Assembly: GCF_039541915.1 (NCBI RefSeq)
Contig: NZ_BAABHD010000028.1
Span: forward strand, 1-64,000
Origin: Nibrella saemangeumensis
GTDB taxonomy: Bacteria; Bacteroidota; Bacteroidia; Cytophagales; Spirosomataceae
Direction of reading: 5' to 3'
Length of the DNA: 64,000 nt
Shown here: piece by piece, positions 34,049 through 42,568 of the stretch
How the letters are laid out: every line of letters begins with the position of its first letter
Position numbering within the stretch: position 1 is the stretch's first letter
Translations under genes and position numbers: made by a program
Notes under the pieces: model-generated
Seen by the model: only the letters and a program-made list of their open reading frames with translations
Databases searched by the model: none
What the model was told of the DNA's origin: nothing

Positions 34049-34963
34049 ATGGATTCCGTTCAATATTTAGGCATTGACGTAGGTGGCACCAACGTCAAGA
34101 TGGGTATCGTTGATGCCAAAACCGGAAAAATCTCCAATTTCTACAGCCATGACACCGACAGCTGGCGTAAATCCGGCCATTTTATGGAGCGGTTTGGTGA
34201 TGCTATCGCCCTGCAGCTCCATGCCTTCAAGGAAGTAACGAAAGTAGGTATTGGATTGCCGGGAATGATTAACCGCGCCCGGACTGTGCCTCTTGAAATT
34301 ACCGCCATTCCGGAGATTGACGGTGTCCCTATGGTGGATATACTAACCAAACGGTTTCCGGGAGTTCAGTTTTTTCTGGAAAACGATGCCAACGCGGCTG
34401 CCCTGGGCGAGTTTTACTTCGTGGAGGATATGCACGCGGAGAACTATATTTTCATCACCCTGGGTACGGGGGTAGGTGGAGCTGCCATTATCAATAAACG
34501 CGTGTTTGTTGGGGGCGATGGTAATGCCATGGAGCCGGGCCACGTACCTTCGCGTAATGGTCGGGTGCTGGAGCGCAATATTGGCAAAAAAGAGTTGCTC
34601 GACCTGGCCAACGAACGGCGGCAGGCTTTCTCGCGGGCCACACAACTACCCGGCGACGGCAGCATATCGACCACCGGACTGGTAGCCGCAGCCGCCGAAG
34701 GCGATGAACTCGCCCTCCAGATCTGGGATGAAGTTGGCGAAATGCTGGGCGATGCCCTGGTTTCCCTGATTCGTATCCTGGATATTAAGCAGGTACTGAT
34801 TGGGGGTGGTTTGTCCGCTTCGTTTGATTACATTCTGCCGGCGGTTCAGCGGCAACTCGACTACTGGTTAACACCCTATTATAAAAAAGACCTGGAGATT
34901 CGCCGGGCGCTTCTCGGCAACGACGCCGGCCTCCTCGGTGCGGCCTCATTGTGTTTTGACTAA
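34049..34963 (+). CDS. ROK family sugar kinase (glucokinase-like)
   Basis: A 304-residue ROK protein. The N-terminal ATP phosphate loop is YLGIDVGGTNVKMGIVD. VGIGLPGMI and ENDANAAALGEF carry the catalytic aspartate region, and ITLGTGVGGAAII is the second phosphate loop. The GHVPSRNGR region lacks the usual CxCGxxGC zinc-binding cysteines of many ROK members, which is a notable departure. It probably phosphorylates glucose or a related hexose. There is no DNA-binding domain, so it is a kinase rather than a repressor. It is a single gene. Confidence 0.88.
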   Translation: MDSVQYLGIDVGGTNVKMGIVDAKTGKISNFYSHDTDSWRKSGHFMERFGDAIALQLHAFKEVTKVGIGLPGMINRARTVPLEITAIPEIDGVPMVDILTKRFPGVQFFLENDANAAALGEFYFVEDMHAENYIFITLGTGVGGAAIINKRVFVGGDGNAMEPGHVPSRNGRVLERNIGKKELLDLANERRQAFSRATQLPGDGSISTTGLVAAAAEGDELALQIWDEVGEMLGDALVSLIRILDIKQVLIGGGLSASFDYILPAVQRQLDYWLTPYYKKDLEIRRALLGNDAGLLGAASLCFD

Positions 34964-34999
34964 ACAATGATTGATACCGGGCTGGTTGCCCGGTATCAC

Positions 35000-36025
35000 T
35001 TATATTACATTCACCTCCGGTGTAATCCGTATCCCGAATTTCGCTTCCACATCCTGTTGCACTTGGCGAGCTACGTTCAGCACTTCGCTGCCCGTTGCCC
35101 CTCCCCTATTAACCAGCACCAACGCCTGTTTGGTGTGTACACCGGCGTTACCGACGGCACGGCCTTTCCAGCCGCACTGCTCAATCAGCCAACCGGCGGG
35201 TACCTTCACGGTTGTTTCGCTGGTTGGATAGCCTGGTATCGCTGGATATTGTGCCTTTAATTGCTCAAACTGTTCTTTGGGAATTTCCGGATTCTTGAAA
35301 AAGCTGCCAGCATTACCAATTTCGGCCGGATCGGGCAGTTTGCTGCGCCGGATATGAATCACGGCATCACTAATGGCTCTGAGAGAAAGCTTATCCTCCG
35401 TAACGCCCATTTCGGCCAGCGTATCGCGTATAGCGCCGTATTCGGTATGAAAAACGGGTTGTTTGTTAAGCCGGAACGTGACAGCTGTAATAATATACTG
35501 GCCTTTTGCCTCGTGCTTGAAAATGCTCTCCCGGTAGCCAAAGCGGCATTCAGCATGAGTAAAGATGCGTTTCTCACCGCTATCTAGGTGAACGGCCTCC
35601 AATGAATCGAAGATTTCTTTAATCTCGACCCCATACGCACCAATATTCTGCATGGGTGCAGCGCCCACCGTACCGGGTATCAGCGAGAGGTTTTCCATAC
35701 CGGCCAGATTGTGCTCTACGCAGAACATGACCAGTTCATGCCAGTTAACGCCCGCCCCAACCCGAAGCAGCACATGCTGGTCATCCTCCCCGACCGTATC
35801 AATGCCCTGTATATTTATTTTGATGACCAGGCCGTCGAAGTCTTTTGTAAGCAGCACATTACTGCCCCCTCCGAGGATTAGTTTAGGAATATTCGTAAAT
35901 TCGGTTAGTTGCAGCAGCGTTTGCAGATCCGATTCGCTGGTAATTTCGACCCAGTACCGTGCGCTGGCCTCTATGCCAAACGTATTGTAAGGCTTCAGCG
36001 ACACATGACTTTTTACATTGAGCAT
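35000..36025 (-). CDS. murB: UDP-N-acetylenolpyruvoylglucosamine reductase
   Basis: A 341-residue type I MurB that reduces UDP-GlcNAc-enolpyruvate to UDP-MurNAc in peptidoglycan synthesis, using NADPH and FAD. It starts SHVSLKPYNTFGI, a typical N-terminus. LILGGGSNVLLT and SLIPGTVGAAPMQNIGAYGVEI form the FAD-binding region. GNAGSFFKNP carries the catalytic serine, and PAGWLIEQCGWKG lies near the C-terminus. Length matches the type I (E. coli-like) form. It is divergent from the SPOR-lipoprotein gene and converges on the ROK gene. Confidence 0.95.
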   Translation of the reverse strand: MLNVKSHVSLKPYNTFGIEASARYWVEITSESDLQTLLQLTEFTNIPKLILGGGSNVLLTKDFDGLVIKINIQGIDTVGEDDQHVLLRVGAGVNWHELVMFCVEHNLAGMENLSLIPGTVGAAPMQNIGAYGVEIKEIFDSLEAVHLDSGEKRIFTHAECRFGYRESIFKHEAKGQYIITAVTFRLNKQPVFHTEYGAIRDTLAEMGVTEDKLSLRAISDAVIHIRRSKLPDPAEIGNAGSFFKNPEIPKEQFEQLKAQYPAIPGYPTSETTVKVPAGWLIEQCGWKGRAVGNAGVHTKQALVLVNRGGATGSEVLNVARQVQQDVEAKFGIRITPEVNVI

Positions 36026-36154
36026 AGGGTAATTAAAACGGCTTCGACATTTAATAGTTAATACGATTTACCGGCAATTGGTTCGCATTGGCAGGCTATA
36101 CCGGTAGTTGGGTAAGAGAATCTGGTCAGTGGTATAGACAAAGTGGTTATTTCT

Positions 36155-36162
36155 TAAGTTTG
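36155..36162 (+). promoter_or_regulatory. Candidate -7 element for the SPOR lipoprotein gene
   Basis: TAAGTTTG matches TAnnTTTG exactly, 25 bases before the start codon. No clear -33 element was seen. Confidence 0.4.
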
Positions 36163-36187
36163 TAAGATAGATCTGGACAACCAACCT

Positions 36188-36745
36188 ATGAAACTCATAC
36201 CGTATTTGTTTTGGCTTACTCTCTGGTTGGCCGTAACGGCCTGTGCCCGCAAGAGCACACCCGTTAGCAGCCGGTCAACAATAGACTACAATAGTTATAA
36301 TGAAGACTTGTCGGCAGCCCGGCCTTCCTATACCGTAACACCTGCCAGTTCTCCTGCTACCTCAAAACCGGCAGCCACACCAGCCCGGCGTACCGATACC
36401 CGAAAACCGGCGGAGGCATTGCACATAAACCGGCGTCTTGATGCAGTTCTGGATACGATTGCGCAGAAAAACCGGTCGGTACGCTATGCATCGGGTTACC
36501 GTGTGCAGATTTATGTTGGGAATGAGCGTCGGGCAGCCGATGACGCTAAGCTCAAAGTTTATAAAAATTTTCCAGAGCTAAATCCTTACCTCGAATATAA
36601 ACAGCCTACGTATCGCCTGAAAGTAGGCGATTTTATGCGCCGGGTAGATGCGGAACGCTACCTGGATTTACTGAAGCAGCAATTTTCGCTGGCGGTCCTA
36701 CAAGCCGACCGGGTTGATATTAGGCGAAGCCTTTCCATAAAATAA
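36188..36745 (+). CDS. SPOR-domain lipoprotein
   Basis: A 185-residue lipoprotein with signal sequence ending at VTAC (Cys19), a Ser/Thr/Pro-rich linker to about residue 80, and a C-terminal SPOR-like domain from about 100. The SPOR core shows GYRVQIYVGNERRAADDAKLK and YRLKVGDFMRRVDAERYLDLLK, with the usual alternating hydrophobics. SPOR domains bind denuded glycan strands at the division site, so it is probably a periplasmic peptidoglycan-binding protein. It lies between divergent murB and downstream gmd, and is likely transcribed alone. Confidence 0.87.
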   Translation: MKLIPYLFWLTLWLAVTACARKSTPVSSRSTIDYNSYNEDLSAARPSYTVTPASSPATSKPAATPARRTDTRKPAEALHINRRLDAVLDTIAQKNRSVRYASGYRVQIYVGNERRAADDAKLKVYKNFPELNPYLEYKQPTYRLKVGDFMRRVDAERYLDLLKQQFSLAVLQADRVDIRRSLSIK

Positions 36746-36833
36746 AGTGTATACGCATCCTATTTTCCTGTAGTTTTACGGACTTGTTTTCCCAAAAGGC
36801 AACACGTACTTTGCTTCTATTTACCATTCAGCA

Positions 36834-37946
36834 ATGAAAAAGGCATTAATTACTGGTATTACCGGACAAGATGGCGCTTATCTGGCCGAGCTGCTGCTTG
36901 AAAAAGGGTATGAGGTTCATGGTATCAAGCGTCGGACCTCTTTGTTCAATACCCAGCGGATCGACCATATGTACGAAGATCCGCACGAAAAAGACATTCG
37001 GTTTAAGCTGCACTACGGTGATCTCTCCGACTCTACCAACATCATCCGCATTATTCAGGAGATACAGCCTGACGAAATATATAACCTGGGTGCAATGTCG
37101 CACGTTCGGGTGAGTTTTGAAGAACCCGAATACACGGCGCAGGTTGATGGTATTGGTACCCTGCGGATTCTGGAAGCCGTGCGGCTGCTGGGTCTGACCG
37201 AAAAAACCAGGGTTTATCAGGCCTCTACATCTGAGTTATACGGTGGTGTACAGGGACATGCCCAGTCGGAAACGACCCCCTTCTACCCGCGGTCTCCTTA
37301 TGCCGTTGCCAAGCTCTATGGGTATTGGATTACGGTTAACTATCGCGAAGCTTACAATATGTTTGCCTGCAACGGCATTCTATTCAACCACGAGTCACCC
37401 CTGCGGGGCGAAACGTTCGTGACCAGGAAGATTACCCGTGCTGTAGCCCGTATTGGGTTGGGCCTTCAGGATAAAGTGTACCTGGGTAACCTGGATGCTC
37501 AGCGGGACTGGGGGCATGCTAAAGATTATGTAGAAGCCATGTGGCTGATTCTGCAACAGGACACACCCGAAGATTTTGTGATTGCCACCGGTGTAACAAC
37601 CAGTATTCGTGACTTTGTCAAGCTGGCCTTTGGAGAAATTGGCGTAACGCTTGAGTTTCAGCGAGAAGGCGAGAAAGAGCGGGCTGTTGTAGCACAGGCT
37701 ACTAACCCAAATTACCCTTTAGAGCCAGGGAAAGAAGTGTTGTGCATTGACAAGCGTTACTATCGCCCAACCGAAGTGGACCTGCTATTGGGCGACCCTA
37801 CCAAAGCCATGACCAAATTGGGCTGGAAACCTAAGTACGATTTACCAGCCATGGTAAAGGAAATGGTAGCGGCCGATATTGAACTATTCCAGCGTGATCA
37901 GATTCTTGAAAGAAGCGGCCACCGGGTACTGAATTATTATGAATAG
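36834..37946 (+). CDS. gmd: GDP-mannose 4,6-dehydratase
   Basis: A 370-residue NAD(P)-dependent sugar-nucleotide dehydratase of the extended SDR family. The cofactor loop is ITGITGQDGAYLAELLLEKGYEVHG, and IKRRTSLFNTQRIDH follows. The active-site STSELYG and the catalytic Tyr-x3-Lys in SPYAVAKLYGYW are intact, as is NHESPLRGETFVTRK, which is characteristic of Gmd. It makes GDP-4-keto-6-deoxy-mannose, the precursor of GDP-fucose, GDP-rhamnose and GDP-perosamine. No GDP-fucose synthase follows. It may supply the GT11 fucosyltransferase 33 kb away. It has a strong terminator 10 bases after its stop. Confidence 0.96.
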   Translation: MKKALITGITGQDGAYLAELLLEKGYEVHGIKRRTSLFNTQRIDHMYEDPHEKDIRFKLHYGDLSDSTNIIRIIQEIQPDEIYNLGAMSHVRVSFEEPEYTAQVDGIGTLRILEAVRLLGLTEKTRVYQASTSELYGGVQGHAQSETTPFYPRSPYAVAKLYGYWITVNYREAYNMFACNGILFNHESPLRGETFVTRKITRAVARIGLGLQDKVYLGNLDAQRDWGHAKDYVEAMWLILQQDTPEDFVIATGVTTSIRDFVKLAFGEIGVTLEFQREGEKERAVVAQATNPNYPLEPGKEVLCIDKRYYRPTEVDLLLGDPTKAMTKLGWKPKYDLPAMVKEMVAADIELFQRDQILERSGHRVLNYYE

Positions 37947-37955
37947 GCTTTCGGT

Positions 37956-37996
37956 AAAATAGAAAAACCCGCCCATTGGGCGGGTTTTTCTATTTT
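37956..37996. terminator. Bidirectional terminator between gmd and the HtrA gene
   Basis: A perfect 20-bp stem (arms 37956-37975 and 37977-37996; the real loop is a few bases) with GC-rich core CCCGCC/GGCGGG and T-rich ends on both strands. It lies between the convergent gmd and HtrA stop codons and should end both transcripts. Confidence 0.92.
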
Positions 37997-38011
37997 AATG
38001 GATTATATTCC

Positions 38012-39517
38012 TTACATCGGCACAGCGTGATAGTACATCCGGGAGCTGTTCGGATACATACCGATCAGCATCAGCCCTTCACCTTCCTTCACACTGGCTA
38101 CGATGTCCTGTAGCTCTTTTACGGTTTTAATGTTCTTACCATTCGCTTTAACAATGATGAAGCCTTCTTCAACATCGGTCTCCGTCAGTTTACCATCGTA
38201 AATGCGTTTCACGCGAACACCACCGGTGATGCCCAGCTTCTGACGATCCTGGGCGCTCAGCTCTTCAAAATCAGCTCCCAGGGAGCGTAGAGACGCTGCT
38301 GGCGCTTCTGTCCGCTTGATGACATCACGTCCACCATTACGATTACGTAGTTCAACTTTAAAGTCGCGCTCCGATCCATCGCGGTTTACCGTAATATTGA
38401 TTACATCACCCGGACGACGGCGACCGATAATCTCCCGCATCTGTGCGTCAGAATCTACCGGCTGACCTTCCATCTTCACGATAACGTCGCCTTTCTTCAG
38501 ACCGGCAACTTTTGCAGCTCCGTTGTCGACTACTTCGTTGATGTAAATACCACGCCCTACGTTGGTGCCAACCTCTTTGGCCCGCTTGCTGTCCAGTTCA
38601 ATCGGGATTATACCCAGATAACCGCGTTGCACGTTACCGTACTTCAAAATGTCGGCGGTCACTTTTTTCACCAGCGACACCGGCACCGCAAAGCCATAGC
38701 CACTGTAGTATCCAGTTGCCGAAGCAATTGCCGAGTTGATACCAACCAGTTCACCACGCAGGTTCACGAGGGCACCACCTGAGTTTCCAGGGTTGATAGC
38801 CGCATCCGTCTGAATAAAAGATTCGATGGGTGTATCAGCCTTTGGATCATTACGATCCATATTCTGATTCAGAATCCCGATACCACGTCCTTTGGCACTC
38901 ACGATACCAGCCGTTACGGTCGATTCCAGATCCAGCGGATAACCAACCGCCAATACCCACTCACCCAGCTTCAGCGCATCAGAATCACCCAGGGTAATAG
39001 CCGGCAAATTGCCGCTTTCAATTTTTACAACGGCCAGATCAGTTAATGGGTCAGTACCAATAACCTTAGCTTTAAAGCTGCGCTTATCAGTCATAATAAC
39101 CTCAACTTCGCTGGCATCCTGCACCACGTGGTTGTTCGTTACAATATAACCGTCGCGACTGATGATCACACCAGATCCAGATGCCTGCCCCTGCTGGCGA
39201 CGCGGAGGTCCCTGCTGACGACCAAACTCATCACCGAAGAAATCGCGGAAGATATCGGGTACCTGCTGCTGACGAACTGTTCGCGTCACTGTTGTTTTGA
39301 TGTGAACAACGGCGGGCGTTGCAGACTCAGCCGCATACGTAAAATCACCGGGTCCGGCAGTTGGGCCGGTTAAAGCCGCCAGACGGCCAATGGGAGTCGG
39401 ATTCGACTCGCTGAATATAACGTCCCGCTTATTGAACCCTAATAGGTTATAAGCGGCCAGCGTTACCGCGCTCGACAAGAGCGCAATCAACACTAAAAAT
39501 TTCCAGTTATTTCTCAT
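38012..39517 (-). CDS. Periplasmic serine protease, DegP/HtrA family
   Basis: A 501-residue Do-like protease. An N-terminal hydrophobic segment (about 7-26) exports or anchors it. The catalytic triad is His130 (TNNHVV), Asp160 (LTDLAVVKI) and Ser246 (NPGNSGGAL). PDZ1 is about 280-380, with GIYINEVVDNGAAKVAGLKKGDVIVKM split around residue 330. A shorter PDZ2 is near 430-490. It degrades or refolds damaged envelope proteins. It stands alone with a promoter-like element upstream and a shared terminator downstream. Hsp20 is the next minus-strand gene, pointing to a stress-protein neighbourhood. Confidence 0.94.
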   Translation of the reverse strand: MRNNWKFLVLIALLSSAVTLAAYNLLGFNKRDVIFSESNPTPIGRLAALTGPTAGPGDFTYAAESATPAVVHIKTTVTRTVRQQQVPDIFRDFFGDEFGRQQGPPRRQQGQASGSGVIISRDGYIVTNNHVVQDASEVEVIMTDKRSFKAKVIGTDPLTDLAVVKIESGNLPAITLGDSDALKLGEWVLAVGYPLDLESTVTAGIVSAKGRGIGILNQNMDRNDPKADTPIESFIQTDAAINPGNSGGALVNLRGELVGINSAIASATGYYSGYGFAVPVSLVKKVTADILKYGNVQRGYLGIIPIELDSKRAKEVGTNVGRGIYINEVVDNGAAKVAGLKKGDVIVKMEGQPVDSDAQMREIIGRRRPGDVINITVNRDGSERDFKVELRNRNGGRDVIKRTEAPAASLRSLGADFEELSAQDRQKLGITGGVRVKRIYDGKLTETDVEEGFIIVKANGKNIKTVKELQDIVASVKEGEGLMLIGMYPNSSRMYYHAVPM

Positions 39518-39530
39518 GGTCTAAGAGGTG

Positions 39531-39538
39531 CAAAAATA
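39531..39538 (-). promoter_or_regulatory. Candidate -7 element for the HtrA gene
   Basis: Reads TATTTTTG on the minus strand, matching TAnnTTTG, 14 bases before the HtrA start codon at 39517. No matching -33 box was seen. Confidence 0.4.
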
Positions 39539-39654
39539 GATGCTGTCTTTTTGTATGTGTTCACTAAGTTAACGAATTCCACCTATCCAAAAATTCGGCC
39601 AGACTATTGACTTAACATTTTTTAACACTGGTTTGTTGGCAGAACGGCGGGGAT

Positions 39655-39689
39655 AAAAAAGCCCGTGGCTTACTGATCCACGGGCCTTT
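39655..39689 (-). terminator. Terminator after hsp20
   Basis: An 8-bp GC-rich stem (GCCCGTGG at 39661-39668 and its complement at 39678-39685) followed, on the minus strand, by a run of six U. It lies about 100 bases after the hsp20 stop and before the HtrA gene. Confidence 0.75.
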
Positions 39690-39692
39690 GTT

Positions 39693-39799
39693 TGGTTGAC
39701 GGGTTGATTGGTTCATTAGTTAACTAATTACCTAGCCCGAAGCATTCCTGACCAGCCAATCAATAAATCAATGAACTACCCAACCAATTAACCAATCTC
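39693..39799. repeat. Imperfect inverted repeat of GGTTGATTGG-type units
   Basis: A left part rich in GGTTGATTGGTT/TAGTTAACTAATT (about 39693-39730) pairs imperfectly with a right part rich in CCAATCAATAAATC/AACCAATTAACC (about 39755-39799). The right end overlaps the last codons of hsp20. It looks like a low-complexity palindromic intergenic element. Confidence 0.4.
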
Positions 39800-40225
39800 A
39801 ATCTGCCGGGGCGGCTTCACCTTAGCTTCCTCCCGCTTCGGTATGTCAATTTTCAATACCCCATCAGTGTAGGATGCCTGAATATTCTCGGCATCTACCG
39901 AGTTAGGCAGCATAAAGGTTCGCTGGAAGGATGTATAGCTGAACTCCCGGCGCGTGTACTTTTCATTCTCTTTTTCCTCGTTCTGAGTCTCCTTAAAGGC
40001 CGAAATCGTCAGGTTGTTGTGGCTCAGCTGAAGCTTAAAATCTTCTTTTTTGAGCCCTGGAGCCGCTACTTCAATCCGAAAACCATCACTATGTTCGACC
40101 ACGTTCACTGCCGGCACATTGCTCATGGCAGCAGTACCAGCGTTAAAAAACTCATTCATGTCGCGACCGAAGAAGTTTTCGATCAGCGATGGAAAGTTGC
40201 CATTAGATCGCACTAACGAGTTCAT
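39788..40225 (-). CDS. Small heat shock protein, Hsp20/alpha-crystallin family
   Basis: A 145-residue Hsp20. The alpha-crystallin domain runs from about residue 38 to 135, with VPAVNVVEHSDGFRIEVAAPGLKKEDF at its start and the A-x-x-x-n-G-v-L motif as ASYTDGVLKIDIPK near the end. The protein has the usual short N-terminal region (LPSLIENFFGRDMNEFF) and a C-terminal tail without an obvious IxI motif. It is an ATP-independent holdase that binds unfolding proteins. Its upstream region holds repeated operator-like sites, suggesting stress-controlled expression, and it sits next to the HtrA gene. Confidence 0.94.
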   Translation of the reverse strand: MNSLVRSNGNFPSLIENFFGRDMNEFFNAGTAAMSNVPAVNVVEHSDGFRIEVAAPGLKKEDFKLQLSHNNLTISAFKETQNEEKENEKYTRREFSYTSFQRTFMLPNSVDAENIQASYTDGVLKIDIPKREEAKVKPPRQIEIG

Positions 40226-40308
40226 AGCATTATATAGTTTAAGGTTAATGAGTACGTTAACTTGTTTATTCTATTCATAAGCAAGTTATATACCAACCGG
40301 GCATAAAC

Positions 40309-40406
40309 GCCAAAATGGCAAATTTAGTCGGCAAAATTTGCCAAAATGACAAATTTCTATCCTTTTAGGTGCTTATATGGCAGACGAACACTGCCATTTT
40401 GTAGTC
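40309..40406 (-). promoter_or_regulatory. Operator-like repeat cluster upstream of hsp20
   Basis: Two 17-base direct repeats GCCAAAATGRCAAATTT at 40309-40325 and 40340-40356 differ at one base, with starts 31 bases apart (about three helical turns). The first contains the palindrome GCCAAAATGGC. Between them is the perfect 13-base palindrome GGCAAAATTTGCC (40330-40342). A related inverted site CTGCCATTTTGTAGTC lies at 40391-40406. The cluster is 84-181 bases upstream of the hsp20 start, suitable for a regulator. The regulator is unknown. Confidence 0.6.
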
Positions 40407-40438
40407 AGAATGATTAACTACGGGAGTAGATGAGTATA

Positions 40439-41206
40439 TTACTTAATCTGTAGGAGTTCGAAGGCTTTTTCGGCCGCTGCCTGCTCGGCTTTTTTCTTGC
40501 TATAGCCGCTGCCGGTTGTAAAGGGCTCATCATTGACCGTTACCTGAGCAATGAACTCCCGGTAGTGGCTGTTTCCTTTCTCCTGGATAATTTCGAACCG
40601 CACTTCTTTCCCCTCACGCTGAGCCCATTCAATCAGGCGGCTCTTGTAATTGGCATTTGTCTGCACCAATGCTTCGAGATCGTAGTGGGTAAGCAACTCT
40701 TTCAGGACAAACCGGCGGGTAAAATTAAAGCCCTTGTCAAGGTAGACGGCCCCAACGAGTGCTTCCAGGGCATCACCGTACATGGAGGTGCGGGCCGGCA
40801 TGGTGCGACCGCGGCTACCATCGTACTCAATCAGGTCATCTAGACCAATTTTGCGGGAAATTTGATTTAGGGTCTCGCGGTTGACAATCCGGGAGCGGAT
40901 CTCCGTCAGAAACCCCTCATCTTTGTAAGGATACTTTTTAAAGAGAAATTCAGCAATAACCATACCCAGCACCGCATCACCCAGGTATTCCAGTCGCTCG
41001 TTCGACTCCCGAAATCCCTTTATGTTTGTCTCTTTAGAGGCTGACGTATGCCGTAAAGCCAGCTGATAAAGCCGGAGGTTAGAAGGCCGCTCGCCGATTA
41101 TATGGGCAATGGACCTGCTCAGCTTCTTTTTCGACTCCAGCCTGCTGCTCAGGCGGAAGAAATTGAGAATGGGATGAAAGACAGTACGGGTCAAGGCAAG
41201 CGGCAC
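40439..41206 (-). CDS. rnc: Ribonuclease III
   Basis: A 255-residue RNase III that cuts double-stranded RNA in rRNA maturation. The catalytic signature ESNERLEYLGDAVLGMVIAE has the conserved acidic residues. The late catalytic region includes YGDALEALVGAVYLDKGF. The C-terminal double-stranded RNA-binding domain runs from about residue 180 (NYKSRLIEWAQREGKEVRFEI) to the KKKAEQAAAEKAFELL end. There is an N-terminal extension of about 30 residues relative to E. coli. It lies 3 bases after fabF on the minus strand, the common rnc-fabF-acpP order (transcribed acpP, fabF, rnc). Confidence 0.96.
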   Translation of the reverse strand: MPLALTRTVFHPILNFFRLSSRLESKKKLSRSIAHIIGERPSNLRLYQLALRHTSASKETNIKGFRESNERLEYLGDAVLGMVIAEFLFKKYPYKDEGFLTEIRSRIVNRETLNQISRKIGLDDLIEYDGSRGRTMPARTSMYGDALEALVGAVYLDKGFNFTRRFVLKELLTHYDLEALVQTNANYKSRLIEWAQREGKEVRFEIIQEKGNSHYREFIAQVTVNDEPFTTGSGYSKKKAEQAAAEKAFELLQIK

Positions 41207-41209
41207 GAC

Positions 41210-42463
41210 CTACGCGTCCAGTTTCTTGAAAATTACAGAGAAGTTATGCCCTCCAAACCCAAAGGTATTGCTCATTGCCACAGTAATGGGCCGCTGCTGC
41301 GCCTGGTTGAACGTAAAGTTCAGATTGGAGTTAAACTGCTCGTCATCGGTAAAGTGATTGATGGTTGGCGGCACGGTATCGTGCTTCATTGCCATCAGAC
41401 AGGCGATTGCCTCCACGGCACCGGCAGCCCCTAGCAGGTGGCCGGTCATGGACTTCGTTGAACTGATGTTCAGTTTGTAAGCGTGGTCACCAAATACCTT
41501 TTCGATGGCCATAGCTTCACTAATATCGCCCAGGGGAGTCGAGGTGCCATGAACGTTGATATAATCAACATCGTCGGGACGTAGACCTGCGTCTTCCAGA
41601 GCATCTTTCATAACGTTCAGCGCACCCAGGCCTTCGGGATGGGGCGCCGTGATGTGATAGGCGTCAGACGACATACCTCCACCGATGAGTTCAGCGTAAA
41701 TTTTAGCACCGCGTGCTTTAGCGTGCTCGTACTCTTCCAGAATGATAGCACCGGCACCTTCACCAAGCACAAATCCGTCACGGTCTTTGTCGAACGGGCG
41801 GGATGCCGTTTCAGGTGAGTCATTACGCTCCGACAGGGCCCGTAAGGCGTTGAAACCACCCACACCGGCTTCGGTGACGGCCGCTTCAGAGCCACCGGTA
41901 ATTGCGACGTGAAGCCGACCAAGCCGGATAAAGTTAAACGCATCAATCATGGCGTTGGTAGCCGACGCACACGCCGATACCGTGACATAGTTGACACCCC
42001 GGAAGCCATAGCGGATAGACAACAGGCCGGAGGCACTGTCGGCAATCATTTTTGGAATGAAGAATGGATTATAGCGGGGCGTACCATCGCCGTTGGCGTA
42101 GGCCTTTACCTCTTCCTCAAAGGTTTTCAGACCACCAATGCCAGAGCCCCAGATCACACCCGCTTTATCCAGATTGATTGTTTCGAGGTCCAGACCGGCA
42201 TCGCGCACGGCTTCATCGCCAACGATGAGGGCATACTGTGCGAAGGGGTCCATTTTACGGGCATCCTGACGGGGAATAAACTGCAGCACATCAAGCCCTT
42301 TCACCTCGCAGGCAAAACGGGTTCTGAACTTGGAGGCATCGAATTTGGTGATAGGTCCGGCACCACTAAGGCCGGCAGCCAGGTTATTCCAATAAGTAGT
42401 TACATCATTACCAATCGGTGTGAGGGCACCGAGGCCTGTCACTACTACTCGTCTGAAAGCCAT
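41210..42463 (-). CDS. fabF: Beta-ketoacyl-ACP synthase II
   Basis: A 417-residue FabF that elongates fatty acids by condensing malonyl-ACP with acyl-ACP. It starts RRVVVTGLGALTPIGNDV. The Cys-His-His triad is in VSACASATNAM (Cys about 165), NVHGTSTPLGD (His about 304) and SMTGHLLGAAGAVE (His about 341). The glycine-rich end FGFGGHNFSVIF is typical. Length and motifs are normal. It lies between acpP (about 105 bases upstream) and rnc (3 bases downstream), and the three genes probably form one operon. Confidence 0.97.
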   Translation of the reverse strand: MAFRRVVVTGLGALTPIGNDVTTYWNNLAAGLSGAGPITKFDASKFRTRFACEVKGLDVLQFIPRQDARKMDPFAQYALIVGDEAVRDAGLDLETINLDKAGVIWGSGIGGLKTFEEEVKAYANGDGTPRYNPFFIPKMIADSASGLLSIRYGFRGVNYVTVSACASATNAMIDAFNFIRLGRLHVAITGGSEAAVTEAGVGGFNALRALSERNDSPETASRPFDKDRDGFVLGEGAGAIILEEYEHAKARGAKIYAELIGGGMSSDAYHITAPHPEGLGALNVMKDALEDAGLRPDDVDYINVHGTSTPLGDISEAMAIEKVFGDHAYKLNISSTKSMTGHLLGAAGAVEAIACLMAMKHDTVPPTINHFTDDEQFNSNLNFTFNQAQQRPITVAMSNTFGFGGHNFSVIFKKLDA

Positions 42464-42568
42464 AAAAATGAACTACGAAGTAAAAATGAAAGAGAAAGAA
42501 GCGCAGGCGTTCGGCAACGGGGGCTGCTCACAATACGTCAACAGGGCCGCGTTGCCGAATGCCAGGCG

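Noticed and set aside
40309..40406. Sigma-54 promoter near hsp20
   Set aside because: Several TGGCA and TGC sequences occur, but the GG to GC spacing does not fit the -24/-12 arrangement.
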